Notes: generated from the letters alone by a model not told the origin. DNA of 64,000 bases from Alphaproteobacteria bacterium (GCA_016776635.1 JADHSZ010000006.1:1-64000), one strand, 5' to 3'; shown: positions 1 through 8,977, numbered from the stretch's first letter. Translations and numbers: made by a program.

Positions 1-1426
1 TATAGGCGGGGTCCACCAGGTCTTCCTTGATGATGGTGTGAATCATGGCGTTGAGAAGCGCCACATCGGTGCCGGGACGGAACTGGAGCATATTCTTGGC
101 ATGGCGGCTCAGCGCCTGTGTGCGGGGATCGGCGACCATAAGGGTGGCCCCCTTCTTCACCGCGTTCTTGATGAAGGTGGCGGCCACGGGATGATTCTGG
201 GCCGGGCGCGCGCCGATTACGAAAATCACATCGGAATTGAGGCATTCCGAGACCGGTGCGGTAACCGCACCGGAACCGATGGTTTCGATCAGCGCGGCGA
301 CGCTCGAGGCGTGGCACATGCGGGTACAGTGGTCCACGTTGTTGTTGTGGAAACCGGTGCGCACCAGTTTCTGGAACAGATAGGCCTCTTCGTTGGAACC
401 CTTGGCGCAGCCGAATCCGGCCAGTACCTGGGTGCCCTCGCGGTCGCGCAGATGCCTGAAACCGCCGCCGGCCTGGTCCAGCGCCTGTTCCCACGAGACT
501 TCGTGGAAATTGGCAAGAGGGTCGGCGGGGTTGAAGGATTCGTCTGGAATCTTGCGTACCCCGGCTTTGCGGACCAGCGGCTTGGTCAGGCGGTGGGGGT
601 GATGCACGTAGTCGAATCCGAAACGCCCCTTGACGCAGAGCCGGTTCTGGTTGGCCGGTCCGTCGCGGCCTTCCACCGAGAGCAGCTTACCCTCGCGAAC
701 ATTGAAGGTGAGCTGGCAGCCGACGCCGCAATAAGGGCACAGGCTGTCCACCTTGGTGTCGGCCTTGATCGAACCTTTGCCGTTCTCGTCAACCCGGGTC
801 GCCTCCATCAGCGCCCCGGTGGGGCAGGCCTGGACGCATTCGCCGCAGGCCACGCAGGTGCTGTCCCCCATGGGGTGGTCGAAATCGAAAACGATCTTGG
901 ACTCGGCGCCGCGGAAGGCCATGCCGATGACGTCGTTGACCTGGACCTCGCCGCAGGCGCGGATGCACAAGCCGCACTGGATACAGGCATCGAGCTGTAC
1001 GCTCATGGCGGGATGGCTGTTGTCGGCGGCGGGCATTTGGCGTGGGGGGAAGCGGCTTTTATCCACGCCCACGGCCTCTGCCATGCGCCAGAAATGGGAC
1101 TCATCATCATGCGCCTTGTTTCGCGGCGGCTGGTCGGCGAGCAGAAGCTCCATCACCATTTCACGGGCTTTCACCGCGCGCTCGGCCTCGGTCTTGACCT
1201 TCATGCCCGGGGTGGGCGTGCGGATACAGGAGGCCGAGAGCACGCGCTCGCCTTCGATTTCCACCATGCAGGCGCGGCAGTTGCCGTCGGGGCGATAGCC
1301 CGGCGCCGGTTTGTGGCAGAGGTGAGGAAGGAGGATTCCGTGGCGTTCGGCCACCTGCCAGATGGTCTCGCCCGGCGCCGCCTCGACCTTTTTGCCATCG
1401 AGAGTGAAGGCGATGGTTTCGCTCAT
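1..1426 (-). CDS. fdsA: NAD-dependent formate dehydrogenase alpha subunit (partial, 3' end beyond window)
   Basis: Translating the minus strand from the ATG at 1426 gives an open frame that runs off the window edge (about 475 codons of an expected ~930). In order it shows: an N-terminal [2Fe-2S] ferredoxin fold with cysteines in LPHLCHKP, GNCRACM and SASC; two ferredoxin-type 4Fe-4S motifs (CIQCGLC, CVACGEC); the molybdopterin-domain 4Fe-4S motif CPYCGVGC; and LCVKGRFGFDYVHHP. The active-site region HCTRMCHASSVAAL has cysteine rather than selenocysteine as the likely Mo ligand. The family oxidises formate to CO2 and passes electrons through its Fe-S chain to the NADH-forming beta subunit. The start overlaps the fdsB stop by ATGA, so the two are translationally coupled. 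Subunit assignment is firm from family motifs; the physiological role is inferred. Confidence 0.88.
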   Translation of the reverse strand, partial: MSETIAFTLDGKKVEAAPGETIWQVAERHGILLPHLCHKPAPGYRPDGNCRACMVEIEGERVLSASCIRTPTPGMKVKTEAERAVKAREMVMELLLADQPPRNKAHDDESHFWRMAEAVGVDKSRFPPRQMPAADNSHPAMSVQLDACIQCGLCIRACGEVQVNDVIGMAFRGAESKIVFDFDHPMGDSTCVACGECVQACPTGALMEATRVDENGKGSIKADTKVDSLCPYCGVGCQLTFNVREGKLLSVEGRDGPANQNRLCVKGRFGFDYVHHPHRLTKPLVRKAGVRKIPDESFNPADPLANFHEVSWEQALDQAGGGFRHLRDREGTQVLAGFGCAKGSNEEAYLFQKLVRTGFHNNNVDHCTRMCHASSVAALIETIGSGAVTAPVSECLNSDVIFVIGARPAQNHPVAATFIKNAVKKGATLMVADPRTQALSRHAKNMLQFRPGTDVALLNAMIHTIIKEDLVDPAY

Positions 1427-3090
1427 GCGAAATCCTCTTTGAAATGCTTCATCATGCACAATATGGGATTGCCGGCGGCCTGACCCAATCCGCAAATGGA
1501 GGCGTCGGCCATGGTGGCGCAGAGTTCCGTCATCAGGGGCCGGTCGAGTTTCTTGCCTTCGAGCAGTTTCACCGCTTTTTCCGTGCCCGTCCGGCAGGGC
1601 GTGCATTGGCCGCAGCTTTCATCGGCGAAGAAATGCATGAGGTTGAGGACGGCGTCGCGGATGTTGTCCTTGTCCGAGAGCACCATGACGGCGGCCGATC
1701 CGATGAAACAGCCGTGCTCTTCCAGGGCTCCGAAGTCGAGGGGAATATCGGCCAGAGAAGCGGGCAGGATGCCGCCCGAGGCGCCGCCGGGAAGATAGGC
1801 TTTGAACTTGTGGCCCTTGGCCATGCCGCCGCAGTACTCCGCCAGCAGTTCATTCATGGTGATGCCGGCGGGGGCCAGCTTGACGCCGGGTTCGGCAACC
1901 CGGCCGGAGACGGAATAGCTGCGCAGGCCCTTGCCGCCGTTGCGTCCCTGATCGGCGAACCAGTCGGCGCCCTTTTCCACCACGTCGCGCACCCAGTGGA
2001 GAGTTTCCACATTGTGGTTGAGGGTGGGACGGCCAAACAGGCCCACCGTGGCCACGTAAGGGGGGCGGTGGCGCGGCAGGCCACGCTTGCCCTCGATGCT
2101 CTCCATCATGGCCGATTCCTCGCCACATATATAAGCCCCGGCGCCGCGCCGCAGGTGGATGCGGGTGGTGATGAGTTCGGCGGCCTCGAGCTTGGCGATT
2201 TCCTGTTTCAGCAGCTCAAGGATGCCGGGGTATTCGTCACGCAGATAGATGTAGACGTCGCTGGCTTCCACCGCCCAGGCCGCGATCAGCGTGCCCTCGA
2301 GGAAACGGTGGGGATCGGAGTCGAGATAGAAACGGTCCTTGAAGGTGCCGGGCTCGCCCTCATCGGCATTGACGGTCACCAGGCGCGGGCCTGGTTCCTT
2401 GCGCACGATCTTCCATTTGGTGCCGGCGGGAAAACCAGCGCCGCCCATGCCCTTGAGCTGGGAGCCCTCGAGAGTCTCGATCAGTTCGTCGGGGCTGCGC
2501 CCGCCGTTAAGACAGTCTCGCAGCAGGGCATAGCCGCCGTCCTTTTCATAGGCCTCGAAAAGCCTGGCGTCGGGAATTTTAGGCGCGGTCTGGCCTTTGG
2601 AGATGGCGGTGCTTACGGATTTGGCCGTGGCTTCGGTAATGTGATTCCTGTGCACTTCGGCCACCGGCGCCCGGTCACAGCGCCCCATGCACGGCGCCCG
2701 CACCACCCGGAACTTATCGCTGCTGTTCTTGGCCAGGGATTCGAGGAGCTTTTTCGCGCCACTCATCTCGCAGGTGAGGCTGTCGCAGACCCGCACCGTA
2801 AGCGGTGGCGCCGACTGGTTGTCCTTGATGACGTCGAAATGGGCGTAGAAGGTGGCGACCTCGTAGACCTCGGCGAAGGAAAGCCCCAGTTCATGGGCTA
2901 CCGCCACCAGGTGGGATTCCGAAAGGCAGTGAAATTCATCCTGTACCAGATGGAGAAATTCCAGCAGCATGTCGCGCTGTCGCGGCAGATCACCGAGAAG
3001 GGTCTGGACATCGTAAAAAGCCTGGCGCTTCGCCCGCAACCCCTTGGGGTGTGGGGCCACGCCCTTACGTTTTTCGGTGTTCTGTTTCAT
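1423..3090 (-). CDS. fdsB: NAD-dependent formate dehydrogenase beta subunit with fused NuoE-like domain
   Basis: A 555-residue protein. Residues ~1-155 are a NuoE-like thioredoxin-fold [2Fe-2S] domain with cysteines at 102, 107, 134 and 138 (VCDSLTC and APCMGRCD). The rest is NuoF-like: FMN-binding GGAGFPAGTKW, NADH-binding glycines around AYLPGGASGG, and a C-terminal 4Fe-4S motif ESCGQCTPCRTGT. It therefore carries in one chain the flavin/NADH module and the accessory 2Fe-2S module, which are separate FdsG and FdsB polypeptides in some species. It should pass electrons from the alpha subunit to NAD+. It lies directly upstream of fdsA with a 4-base overlap. A complex I NuoEF origin is less likely because the partner has formate-dehydrogenase-type motifs. 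Confidence 0.88.
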   Translation of the reverse strand: MKQNTEKRKGVAPHPKGLRAKRQAFYDVQTLLGDLPRQRDMLLEFLHLVQDEFHCLSESHLVAVAHELGLSFAEVYEVATFYAHFDVIKDNQSAPPLTVRVCDSLTCEMSGAKKLLESLAKNSSDKFRVVRAPCMGRCDRAPVAEVHRNHITEATAKSVSTAISKGQTAPKIPDARLFEAYEKDGGYALLRDCLNGGRSPDELIETLEGSQLKGMGGAGFPAGTKWKIVRKEPGPRLVTVNADEGEPGTFKDRFYLDSDPHRFLEGTLIAAWAVEASDVYIYLRDEYPGILELLKQEIAKLEAAELITTRIHLRRGAGAYICGEESAMMESIEGKRGLPRHRPPYVATVGLFGRPTLNHNVETLHWVRDVVEKGADWFADQGRNGGKGLRSYSVSGRVAEPGVKLAPAGITMNELLAEYCGGMAKGHKFKAYLPGGASGGILPASLADIPLDFGALEEHGCFIGSAAVMVLSDKDNIRDAVLNLMHFFADESCGQCTPCRTGTEKAVKLLEGKKLDRPLMTELCATMADASICGLGQAAGNPILCMMKHFKEDFA

Positions 3091-3468
3091 ATTCTGCCAC
3101 TTGGCATTAGGCTCTGACCCCTCGCTTCGAGGGATTGCGGGAGGGCGGCTTTTCGCACGAAGGACGAAAGAGCCATCCCGGAAAAAACGGGCGTAAATAT
3201 ATTATGGGGTTTTCCCCGGTGCGGAAACAGTATGAATGAGGTGTGCGACACAAGGTTACAGGGGCTTAGATTGAGGGGCGGGTTGATTTCCGGCGCGGGC
3301 TTCATATCAAGGCCCGGGCGGTAAGCCGTCCGGGACAAGAGTCTTTTTCACATGAATACGATGAGTGTCTCGTATATATAACGCCCCCCCCCCGCCTGCA
3401 AGAAGTTGCGTTGTTTTATGTGGCGGCGGAAAGGTGCAGGGCTCACTATCCTCCAAGGGGAATAGAGA
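3091..3468. other. intergenic region between fdsBA (minus) and chpT (plus)
   Basis: No gene is supported. It should hold divergent promoters for fdsB and chpT. Visible elements are an imperfect inverted repeat near 3313-3334 (CCCGGGCGG-TAAG-CCGTCCGGG) and a run of ten C near 3383-3392. No clear sigma-54 or CtrA site was seen. Confidence 0.5.
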
Positions 3469-4167
3469 ATGTCTGAACGGGATCATCAGGGATCGGGCGG
3501 CGGTACGGGCGAGGGGCTTCCCCCCGAGGTTGCCGAACTGTTGTTTTCGCGGCTCTGCCACGATCTTGTCAGCCCCGTGGGCGCCGTTAACAACGGCATG
3601 GAGCTGTTGCGTGGAGAAAATCCCGGCGCCGAGAACGAAATCATGGACATGATCGCCAACAGCGGCCACGAAGCCGCCGCCCGGCTTAAATTCTTCCGCG
3701 CCGCCTATGGCCGGGGCGGGGAGATTGACGGGCTGAGCCACATGTCGCCGGTTCATGAAATCGCCGCCGGGCTTTTCACCGGGACCAGGGTAAGACTGGT
3801 CTGGCCCGAGAGCGGCCAGGAACTGCCCCGGCCGCTGTCCAAACAAGCCACGAAGTTGTTGCTCAACCTGATTCTGCTGGCGGCCGCCGTGTTGCCCCTG
3901 GGCGGGGATATCGTGGTCCGCCTGGAGATGGTTGGCGACTCTTTCAAGGCCGAAGTCAGCGCCGTGGGCGAACGCGCGGCATTGAATGACGTTATGAAAT
4001 CCACCATCAGCGGCACCGGAGATGTAAAAGATCTGGAGCCGACAACGGTGCAGGCCTATTTCACGGCCTATCTGTCACGGATTGGGGGAGGGAAGATTGC
4101 GGTTTCGGAAAGCGCCGGAGAGGGAAGCGGCTGCGCCACCATTCATTTTTCGGTGACGCTGGATTGA
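3469..4167 (+). CDS. chpT: histidine phosphotransferase ChpT
   Basis: A 232-residue protein with the ChpT signature LFSRLCHDLVSPVGAVNNG; His31 is the predicted phosphoryl-accepting histidine. The C-terminal half looks like a degenerate Bergerat (HATPase-like) fold, as in the ChpT family, which does not bind ATP. In alphaproteobacteria ChpT relays phosphate from the CckA receiver domain to CtrA (and CpdR). Both relay partners are in this window (ctrA at 11.0-11.75 kb, cckA at 61.4-63.9 kb). The start is preceded by an A/G-rich ribosome-binding stretch (ccaaggggaatagagaATG). The gene lies 224 bases upstream of the chemotaxis operon. Confidence 0.9.
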   Translation: MSERDHQGSGGGTGEGLPPEVAELLFSRLCHDLVSPVGAVNNGMELLRGENPGAENEIMDMIANSGHEAAARLKFFRAAYGRGGEIDGLSHMSPVHEIAAGLFTGTRVRLVWPESGQELPRPLSKQATKLLLNLILLAAAVLPLGGDIVVRLEMVGDSFKAEVSAVGERAALNDVMKSTISGTGDVKDLEPTTVQAYFTAYLSRIGGGKIAVSESAGEGSGCATIHFSVTLD

Positions 4168-4202
4168 AACCGGGGGATTGAGGCCGGGGGATTGAGTTCG
4201 GG
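4161..4202. repeat. 14-bp tandem repeat across the chpT stop codon
   Basis: Three 14-base units of the form GGATTGAnnnCGGG lie at 4161-4174, 4175-4188 and 4189-4202, with a partial fourth. The first unit contains the chpT stop codon. It is probably a slippage array; no function is evident. Confidence 0.7.
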
Positions 4203-4391
4203 GGCTGAATTTTGGCCGGTTTTTTTAGGATGTTTAAAAAATTCCATAAAAATTGCGCTTTTACAGCTTGTTAAACCTTTTCTGACAGGTTCAACGGGTT
4301 GTGCCCATATATACTTAACGGGCGGTGAGCCCGAAGGGGCACTTTTACGTGACTTTGCATGGGGCCGGAAGCCACTTCCGGGAAGAGCAGG

Positions 4392-7300
4392 ATGGATGAT
4401 CTTTTAAGCGAATTTCTTACGGAAACGACGGAAAGTCTTGATTCTCTCGATAATGATCTGATCAAGCTCGAGGAGAATCCCAATGATCCCGATTTGTTGA
4501 GCAATATTTTCCGCCTTGTCCATACCATCAAGGGCACATGCGGATTTCTTGGCCTGCCGCGCCTCGAAGCGGTTGCCCATTCCGGGGAGAACGTTCTCGG
4601 CAAGATCAGGGACGGCGAATTAGAGGTTTCCGAACAGGCCATTTCCATCGTTCTCGAAGCTCTTGACCAGATCAAGGAAATACTCGGCATCCTCGAGGCA
4701 ACGGAATCCGAACCCGAGGGTGACGATACGGACCTGATTACCCGTCTTAACGCCATGGCCAGCGGAGAGGCCGCGCCGCCTCCCGCAGAAGCGCCCCCCG
4801 CAGAGTCTACAGAACCCCCGGCTGAGGAGCCCGCTGCCGAGGAAGCGCCTGCAGAGGGAGATATTCACAAGGACGCCGGTGCCGCCGCCGCCGCCGAGGC
4901 CATGGCCGCTGCCGCCCAGGCCGAGGGTGCGGCCGCCACCGCCGATGCACTGGGCAGTCTCTATGACCAGTTGGAGGGCGAGGAGGCCATCACAAAAACA
5001 GTGGCGGGTTTCTATTCAAAGGTTCTGGCCGACGACAGTCTCAAAGGTTTCTTTGAGAACGTGGATCCCGATGTCCAGCAGGGAAAGATGGTGAAGTTCC
5101 TGTCCAAGGTTCTGGGCGGTCCCGATAATTACGACGGCAAGGATCTTGCCACCGCCCATGCGCCGCTGGTGGCCAAGGGTCTCAATGAAGATCATTTCAA
5201 CGCCGTGGCCACCCACTTCCAGGAAGCCCTGGTGGAAAACGGCGCCTGGGGACCCACCGTGGAAGAGGTCATGGCGGTTGTCGCCACCACCAAGGATGAC
5301 GTGCTGGGCCAGTCCGAGGCGGGCAAGGCCGCGGTAGCCGCGCTTGGCGCCGAAGCTCCCGTGGATGAAGCTCCGGCAGCCGAAGCGGCGGTGCCGGCAC
5401 CGGCGGAGCAGCCGCAAGCCAAGGCCGTGGAGAAGAAGGCCGAAACCGCGAAGCAGGAGGGTGGCAAGGAATCCTCGGTGGCTACGTCGAGTATCCGCGT
5501 CACCGTGGACCTTCTGGAAGACCTTATGACCATGGTCAGTGAAATGGTGCTGACCCGTAACCAACTCATGCAGATTTTACGGCAGCAGGACGACAGCGAA
5601 TTCGCCGCACCCTTGGAGCGCCTCAACCTGATTACCTCCGAGCTTCAGGAAGGGGTCATGAAGACGCGCATGCAGCCCATCGGCAATGCCTGGGCGAAGC
5701 TGCCGCGTATCGTTCGTGACCTTTCCCACGAACTGGGGAAGAAGATCGACCTTGAGATGCTTGGCGCCGAGACCGAACTCGATCGCCAGGTTCTGGAGCT
5801 GATCAAGGATCCGCTGACCCATATGGTGCGTAATTCCGGCGATCATGGTGTCGAAGACCCCGCCACCCGTCTCGCCGCCGGCAAGCCCGAGACCGGGACC
5901 ATAACCCTCAACGCCTATCACGAAGGCGGTCATATCATCATCGAGATCAAGGATGACGGCGCCGGCCTGTCGGTGGAGCGGATCAGGGCCAAGGCCCTTG
6001 AGAAGGGCATGGCCACCGAGGCCGAGCTTGAGGAAATGTCCGACCACAAAATTCAGAGCTTCGTCATGGGCGCCGGCTTTTCCACCGCGGCCAAGGTCAC
6101 CAGCGTGTCGGGGCGTGGCGTGGGCATGGATGTGGTGAGAACTAATGTGGAGAAGATTGGTGGCACCGTTGAGCTCAAATCCACCGAGGGCAAGGGCACC
6201 CTGTTCACCGTCAAGATTCCGCTGACCCTGGCTATTGTTTCCGCCCTTATCGTGGAATGCGCCGGAGACCGGTTCGCCATCCCCCAGATCAGCGTTCTGG
6301 AACTGGTGCGTACCTCCTCCCAGTCGGAGACCACCATTGAAATGATCAACGAAGCGCCGGTGCTGCGTCTGCGCGACCGGCTGTTGCCGCTGGTGTCGTT
6401 GCGCGACCTCATGGGACTCGAGGACGATGAGGAAGAAGAGGAAGAAGGGGCAGTGGCGGCCTTGCTCGCCGGGCCGAGCCTGTTCGAGAGGATCGGCGGC
6501 GAAGCGGCCGTCAATGCCGCCGTGGATCTTTTCTACGAGAAGGTCCTTTCCGACGTCCATCTCAAGGAATTCTTCGAGAACGTCAATCTGGATGTCCTGA
6601 AGGAGAGGCAGAAACAGTTCTTCGTTATGGTTCTGGGCGGCCCCGATGGCTATGAAGGTGCAGACCTTGCCACCGCCCATGCGCCGCTGGTGGCGCGCGG
6701 CCTCGATGATGTCCATTTCGACGCGGTGGCGGCTCATCTTACGGAAACCCTGATGGAACTGGGCGTTGAAGAGGAGTTGAGCCAGGAGGTTCTGTCCCTG
6801 GTGGACTCTACCCGCGATCAGATTCTGGGCCGCGCCGAGGCGCCCGCCGCCGGGGAAACCGCCGAGGAGACGAGCGATGAGGAGAATGATGAGACATTTA
6901 TCGTGGTCTCGCAGGTGGGCAATTATACCTTCGGTATCATTGTCGATAAGGTTTTCGACACCGAGGAAATTGTCGTTAAGCCCGTATCGCCTATCCTGCG
7001 CGACATTGCCCTGTTTTCGGGGAACACCATCCTTGGTGACGGCAGTGTTATCATGATTCTCGATCCCAACGGAATCGCGGCGGCCACCGGTGAGACGGGC
7101 GTTAGCGACGAAGACGCCGAACAGAAAGGTATGGCGGTAAGCGACACAGCAGGAGAAAAGACCTCGCTGTTGTTGTTCCACGCCGGTGATGAGTCACCCA
7201 AGGCGGTGCCTTTGGCCCTGATCGCGCGACTTGAAGAGATCGAGCTGGACAAGGTGGAAATCACCCACGGCATGCCCATGGTGCAGTACAGGGGACATCT

Positions 7301-7955
7301 CATGCCGCTGGTCCCCATTAGCGAGGAGCAGGATATGAAGACGGAGGGGCGCCAGCCTGTTCTCGTCTTCTCCGACCGTGAACACTCCATGGGACTGGTG
7401 GTGGATGAAATCGTCGATATCGTCGAGGAAGTGACAAATATGGAACTGGCGGCGGAGCGTCCCGGTATTCTCGGAAGCGCCATCATTTCCGGCCAGGCCA
7501 CCGACATGATCGACGCCGGATATTACCTGACCCAGGCTTTTCCTGACTGGTTCGGCGCCATTGACGGCGATTCGGAGGGCGTGGCCCCCGGAAGACACGT
7601 GCTTCTGGTGGATGACAGTCCCTTTTTCCGCAACCTGCTGACTCCCTTGCTCTCGGTGGCGGGATATCGGGTGACCACGGCGGACAGCCCCGCCCAGGCA
7701 CTTGAATACCGCGATCAGGGGCGCGATTTCGACATTATTATCAGTGATATCGAAATGCCGGAAATGAATGGGTTCGAATTTGCCGAGAACGTCAAACAAG
7801 ACAGCCGGTGGCAGAAGATTCCCATGGTGGCGCTTTCGTCACGGACGTCGCAGGAAGATATAGATCGCGGCCGCGAGGTAGGTTTCGCCGATTACGTGGC
7901 CAAAACCGACCGTGACGGATTGCTGGAAACACTGTCCGAAACAATCAACACTTAG
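4392..7955 (+). CDS. cheA: CheA-type hybrid chemotaxis kinase with two truncated-globin domains
   Basis: Start chosen at 4392: GAAGAGCAGG precedes it and MDDLLSEFL is the usual CheA beginning; an in-frame ATG at 4359 is possible. 1187 residues. Domains: HPt ~1-105 (phospho-His44 in LVHTIKG); Ala/Pro/Glu linker; truncated globin 1 ~188-307 (Tyr208 at B10, proximal His256 in ATAHAPL); dimerisation helix ~363-400; HATPase (ELIKDPLTHMVRNSGDHG, DDGAGLS); CheW-like domain starting ~608, interrupted by truncated globin 2 at ~696-814 (Tyr715, His763) and resuming ~830-895; a second CheW-like domain ~915-1045; receiver domain ~1068-1187 with Asp1119. No membrane segment is seen. The kinase core should autophosphorylate and drive CheY/CheB. 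The globins suggest direct haem-based sensing of O2 or NO by the kinase, which is inference. First gene of cheA-cheW-cheY-cheB-cheR. Confidence 0.93.
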   Translation: MDDLLSEFLTETTESLDSLDNDLIKLEENPNDPDLLSNIFRLVHTIKGTCGFLGLPRLEAVAHSGENVLGKIRDGELEVSEQAISIVLEALDQIKEILGILEATESEPEGDDTDLITRLNAMASGEAAPPPAEAPPAESTEPPAEEPAAEEAPAEGDIHKDAGAAAAAEAMAAAAQAEGAAATADALGSLYDQLEGEEAITKTVAGFYSKVLADDSLKGFFENVDPDVQQGKMVKFLSKVLGGPDNYDGKDLATAHAPLVAKGLNEDHFNAVATHFQEALVENGAWGPTVEEVMAVVATTKDDVLGQSEAGKAAVAALGAEAPVDEAPAAEAAVPAPAEQPQAKAVEKKAETAKQEGGKESSVATSSIRVTVDLLEDLMTMVSEMVLTRNQLMQILRQQDDSEFAAPLERLNLITSELQEGVMKTRMQPIGNAWAKLPRIVRDLSHELGKKIDLEMLGAETELDRQVLELIKDPLTHMVRNSGDHGVEDPATRLAAGKPETGTITLNAYHEGGHIIIEIKDDGAGLSVERIRAKALEKGMATEAELEEMSDHKIQSFVMGAGFSTAAKVTSVSGRGVGMDVVRTNVEKIGGTVELKSTEGKGTLFTVKIPLTLAIVSALIVECAGDRFAIPQISVLELVRTSSQSETTIEMINEAPVLRLRDRLLPLVSLRDLMGLEDDEEEEEEGAVAALLAGPSLFERIGGEAAVNAAVDLFYEKVLSDVHLKEFFENVNLDVLKERQKQFFVMVLGGPDGYEGADLATAHAPLVARGLDDVHFDAVAAHLTETLMELGVEEELSQEVLSLVDSTRDQILGRAEAPAAGETAEETSDEENDETFIVVSQVGNYTFGIIVDKVFDTEEIVVKPVSPILRDIALFSGNTILGDGSVIMILDPNGIAAATGETGVSDEDAEQKGMAVSDTAGEKTSLLLFHAGDESPKAVPLALIARLEEIELDKVEITHGMPMVQYRGHLMPLVPISEEQDMKTEGRQPVLVFSDREHSMGLVVDEIVDIVEEVTNMELAAERPGILGSAIISGQATDMIDAGYYLTQAFPDWFGAIDGDSEGVAPGRHVLLVDDSPFFRNLLTPLLSVAGYRVTTADSPAQALEYRDQGRDFDIIISDIEMPEMNGFEFAENVKQDSRWQKIPMVALSSRTSQEDIDRGREVGFADYVAKTDRDGLLETLSETINT

Positions 7956-7968
7956 GGGAGACTGAAAA

Positions 7969-8469
7969 ATGTCTGACGCTGTGCCTGTGGAGACGGGTAA
8001 CGATGAAAACGGCAATGAACTGGTTGCCATGGATACCAAGGATTACGTGTCCATGACCATCTGCGGCCAGTTATTCGGCATCCCGGTACTCACCGTTCAG
8101 GACGTATTGTCCGAACAGAGCATTACCCGCATTCCCTTGGCTCCCAAAGAGGTGGCCGGTGCGCTCAACCTGCGTGGCCGTATTGTCACCGCCATCGACA
8201 TCCGCACCCGGCTTGGTCTTCCCCCGCGCAAGAGAGGCGAAAAGCGCATGAACGTGGTTGTGGAATATAAGGGGGAACTGTATAGCTTCATTATCGACGT
8301 GGTGGGGGAAGTGCTGAGTCTCCCCAGCAGTTCCTACGAACGCAGTCCGGCCACGCTGGACCCCAACTGGCGGGATGTTTCAGCCGGGGTCTACCGGCTT
8401 GAAAATGAGCTTCTTGTGGTGTTTGACGTGACGCGTCTGTTGGAGTTCGGCGAGCAGGAAGCCGCCTGA
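7969..8469 (+). CDS. cheW: chemotaxis coupling protein CheW
   Basis: A 166-residue protein that is essentially one CheW fold. It shows the family's LFGIPVLTVQDVL, GALNLRGRIVTAIDIRTRLGL and SFIIDVVGEVLSL segments. It should bridge chemoreceptors and CheA at the cell pole. It starts 13 bases after cheA with a ribosome-binding site in AGGGGAGACTG. No receptor gene is present here, so its receptors must be encoded elsewhere. Confidence 0.95.
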   Translation: MSDAVPVETGNDENGNELVAMDTKDYVSMTICGQLFGIPVLTVQDVLSEQSITRIPLAPKEVAGALNLRGRIVTAIDIRTRLGLPPRKRGEKRMNVVVEYKGELYSFIIDVVGEVLSLPSSSYERSPATLDPNWRDVSAGVYRLENELLVVFDVTRLLEFGEQEAA

Positions 8470-8484
8470 GGGGAGTGAGCATTA

Positions 8485-8594
8485 GCCGGCTCTTAACCGT
8501 CAGGTCTTAAGGGAGGCCGGCTCTTAAACGCCAGGTCTTAAGGGAGCCAGGTCTTGGGGAAGCCAAGCCTTAGGGAAGCCAAGTCTTAAGGGAA
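8485..8594. repeat. degenerate ~16-bp tandem repeat between cheW and cheY
   Basis: About seven imperfect copies of a unit resembling GCCAGGTCTTAAGGGA fill the cheW-cheY gap. Two higher-order units of 31 and 30 bases (8485-8515, 8516-8545) are followed by single units at 8546-8561, 8562-8577 and 8578-8594. The array ends just before the cheY ribosome-binding site. Confidence 0.8.
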
Positions 8595-8611
8595 TATAGT
8601 GGGGAAAAGGC

Positions 8612-8977
8612 ATGAAGTCCTGTTTGATTGTGGACGATTCCAAGGTAATCCGCACCGTGGCGCGGAGAATTCTGGAGAAGCTGAGTTTTGAGACCGCCGA
8701 GGCCGAAGATGGGAAGGTGGCTCTGGAATATTGCCAGAAACAGTTGCCCGACGCGGTTCTTCTGGACTGGAACATGCCGGTCATGAGCGGCATCGATTTT
8801 CTACATGAATTACGCAAATTGGATGGCGGCGATAAACCCGTGGTGATTTTCTGTACCACGGAAAATGATCTGCGCCACATTCAGGAGGCGATTCAGGCTG
8901 GCGCCAATGAATATATTATGAAGCCCTTCGACAGCGAGATTATTGAATCCAAGTTTGCCCAGTCGGGTCTGCTTTAG
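8612..8977 (+). CDS. cheY: CheY-like response regulator
   Basis: A single 121-residue receiver domain: acidic pair at Asp8/Asp9, phospho-acceptor Asp52 (LLDWNMPVMSG), Thr in CTTE, and Lys104 in YIMKPFD. There is no output domain. Its place between cheW and cheB suggests it is the substrate of the globin-containing CheA, acting on the flagellar switch or as a phosphate sink. A second cheY at 49091 sits next to cheZ, so the two may have different roles. Confidence 0.92.
   Translation: MKSCLIVDDSKVIRTVARRILEKLSFETAEAEDGKVALEYCQKQLPDAVLLDWNMPVMSGIDFLHELRKLDGGDKPVVIFCTTENDLRHIQEAIQAGANEYIMKPFDSEIIESKFAQSGLL

Noticed and set aside
38..3117. Long plus-strand frames of 481 and 557 codons
   Set aside because: They are antisense to fdsA and fdsB, which show intact metal-binding and catalytic motifs on the minus strand. 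The plus frames have no recognisable domains and arise from GC-rich codon bias.
3087..3338. 83-codon minus-strand frame upstream of fdsB
   Set aside because: Overlaps the fdsB start and has no ribosome-binding site or recognisable fold; the region looks like a promoter.
5577..7181. 534-codon minus-strand frame
   Set aside because: Antisense to cheA; no domain, and its Gly/His/Gln-rich composition is typical of a shadow frame.
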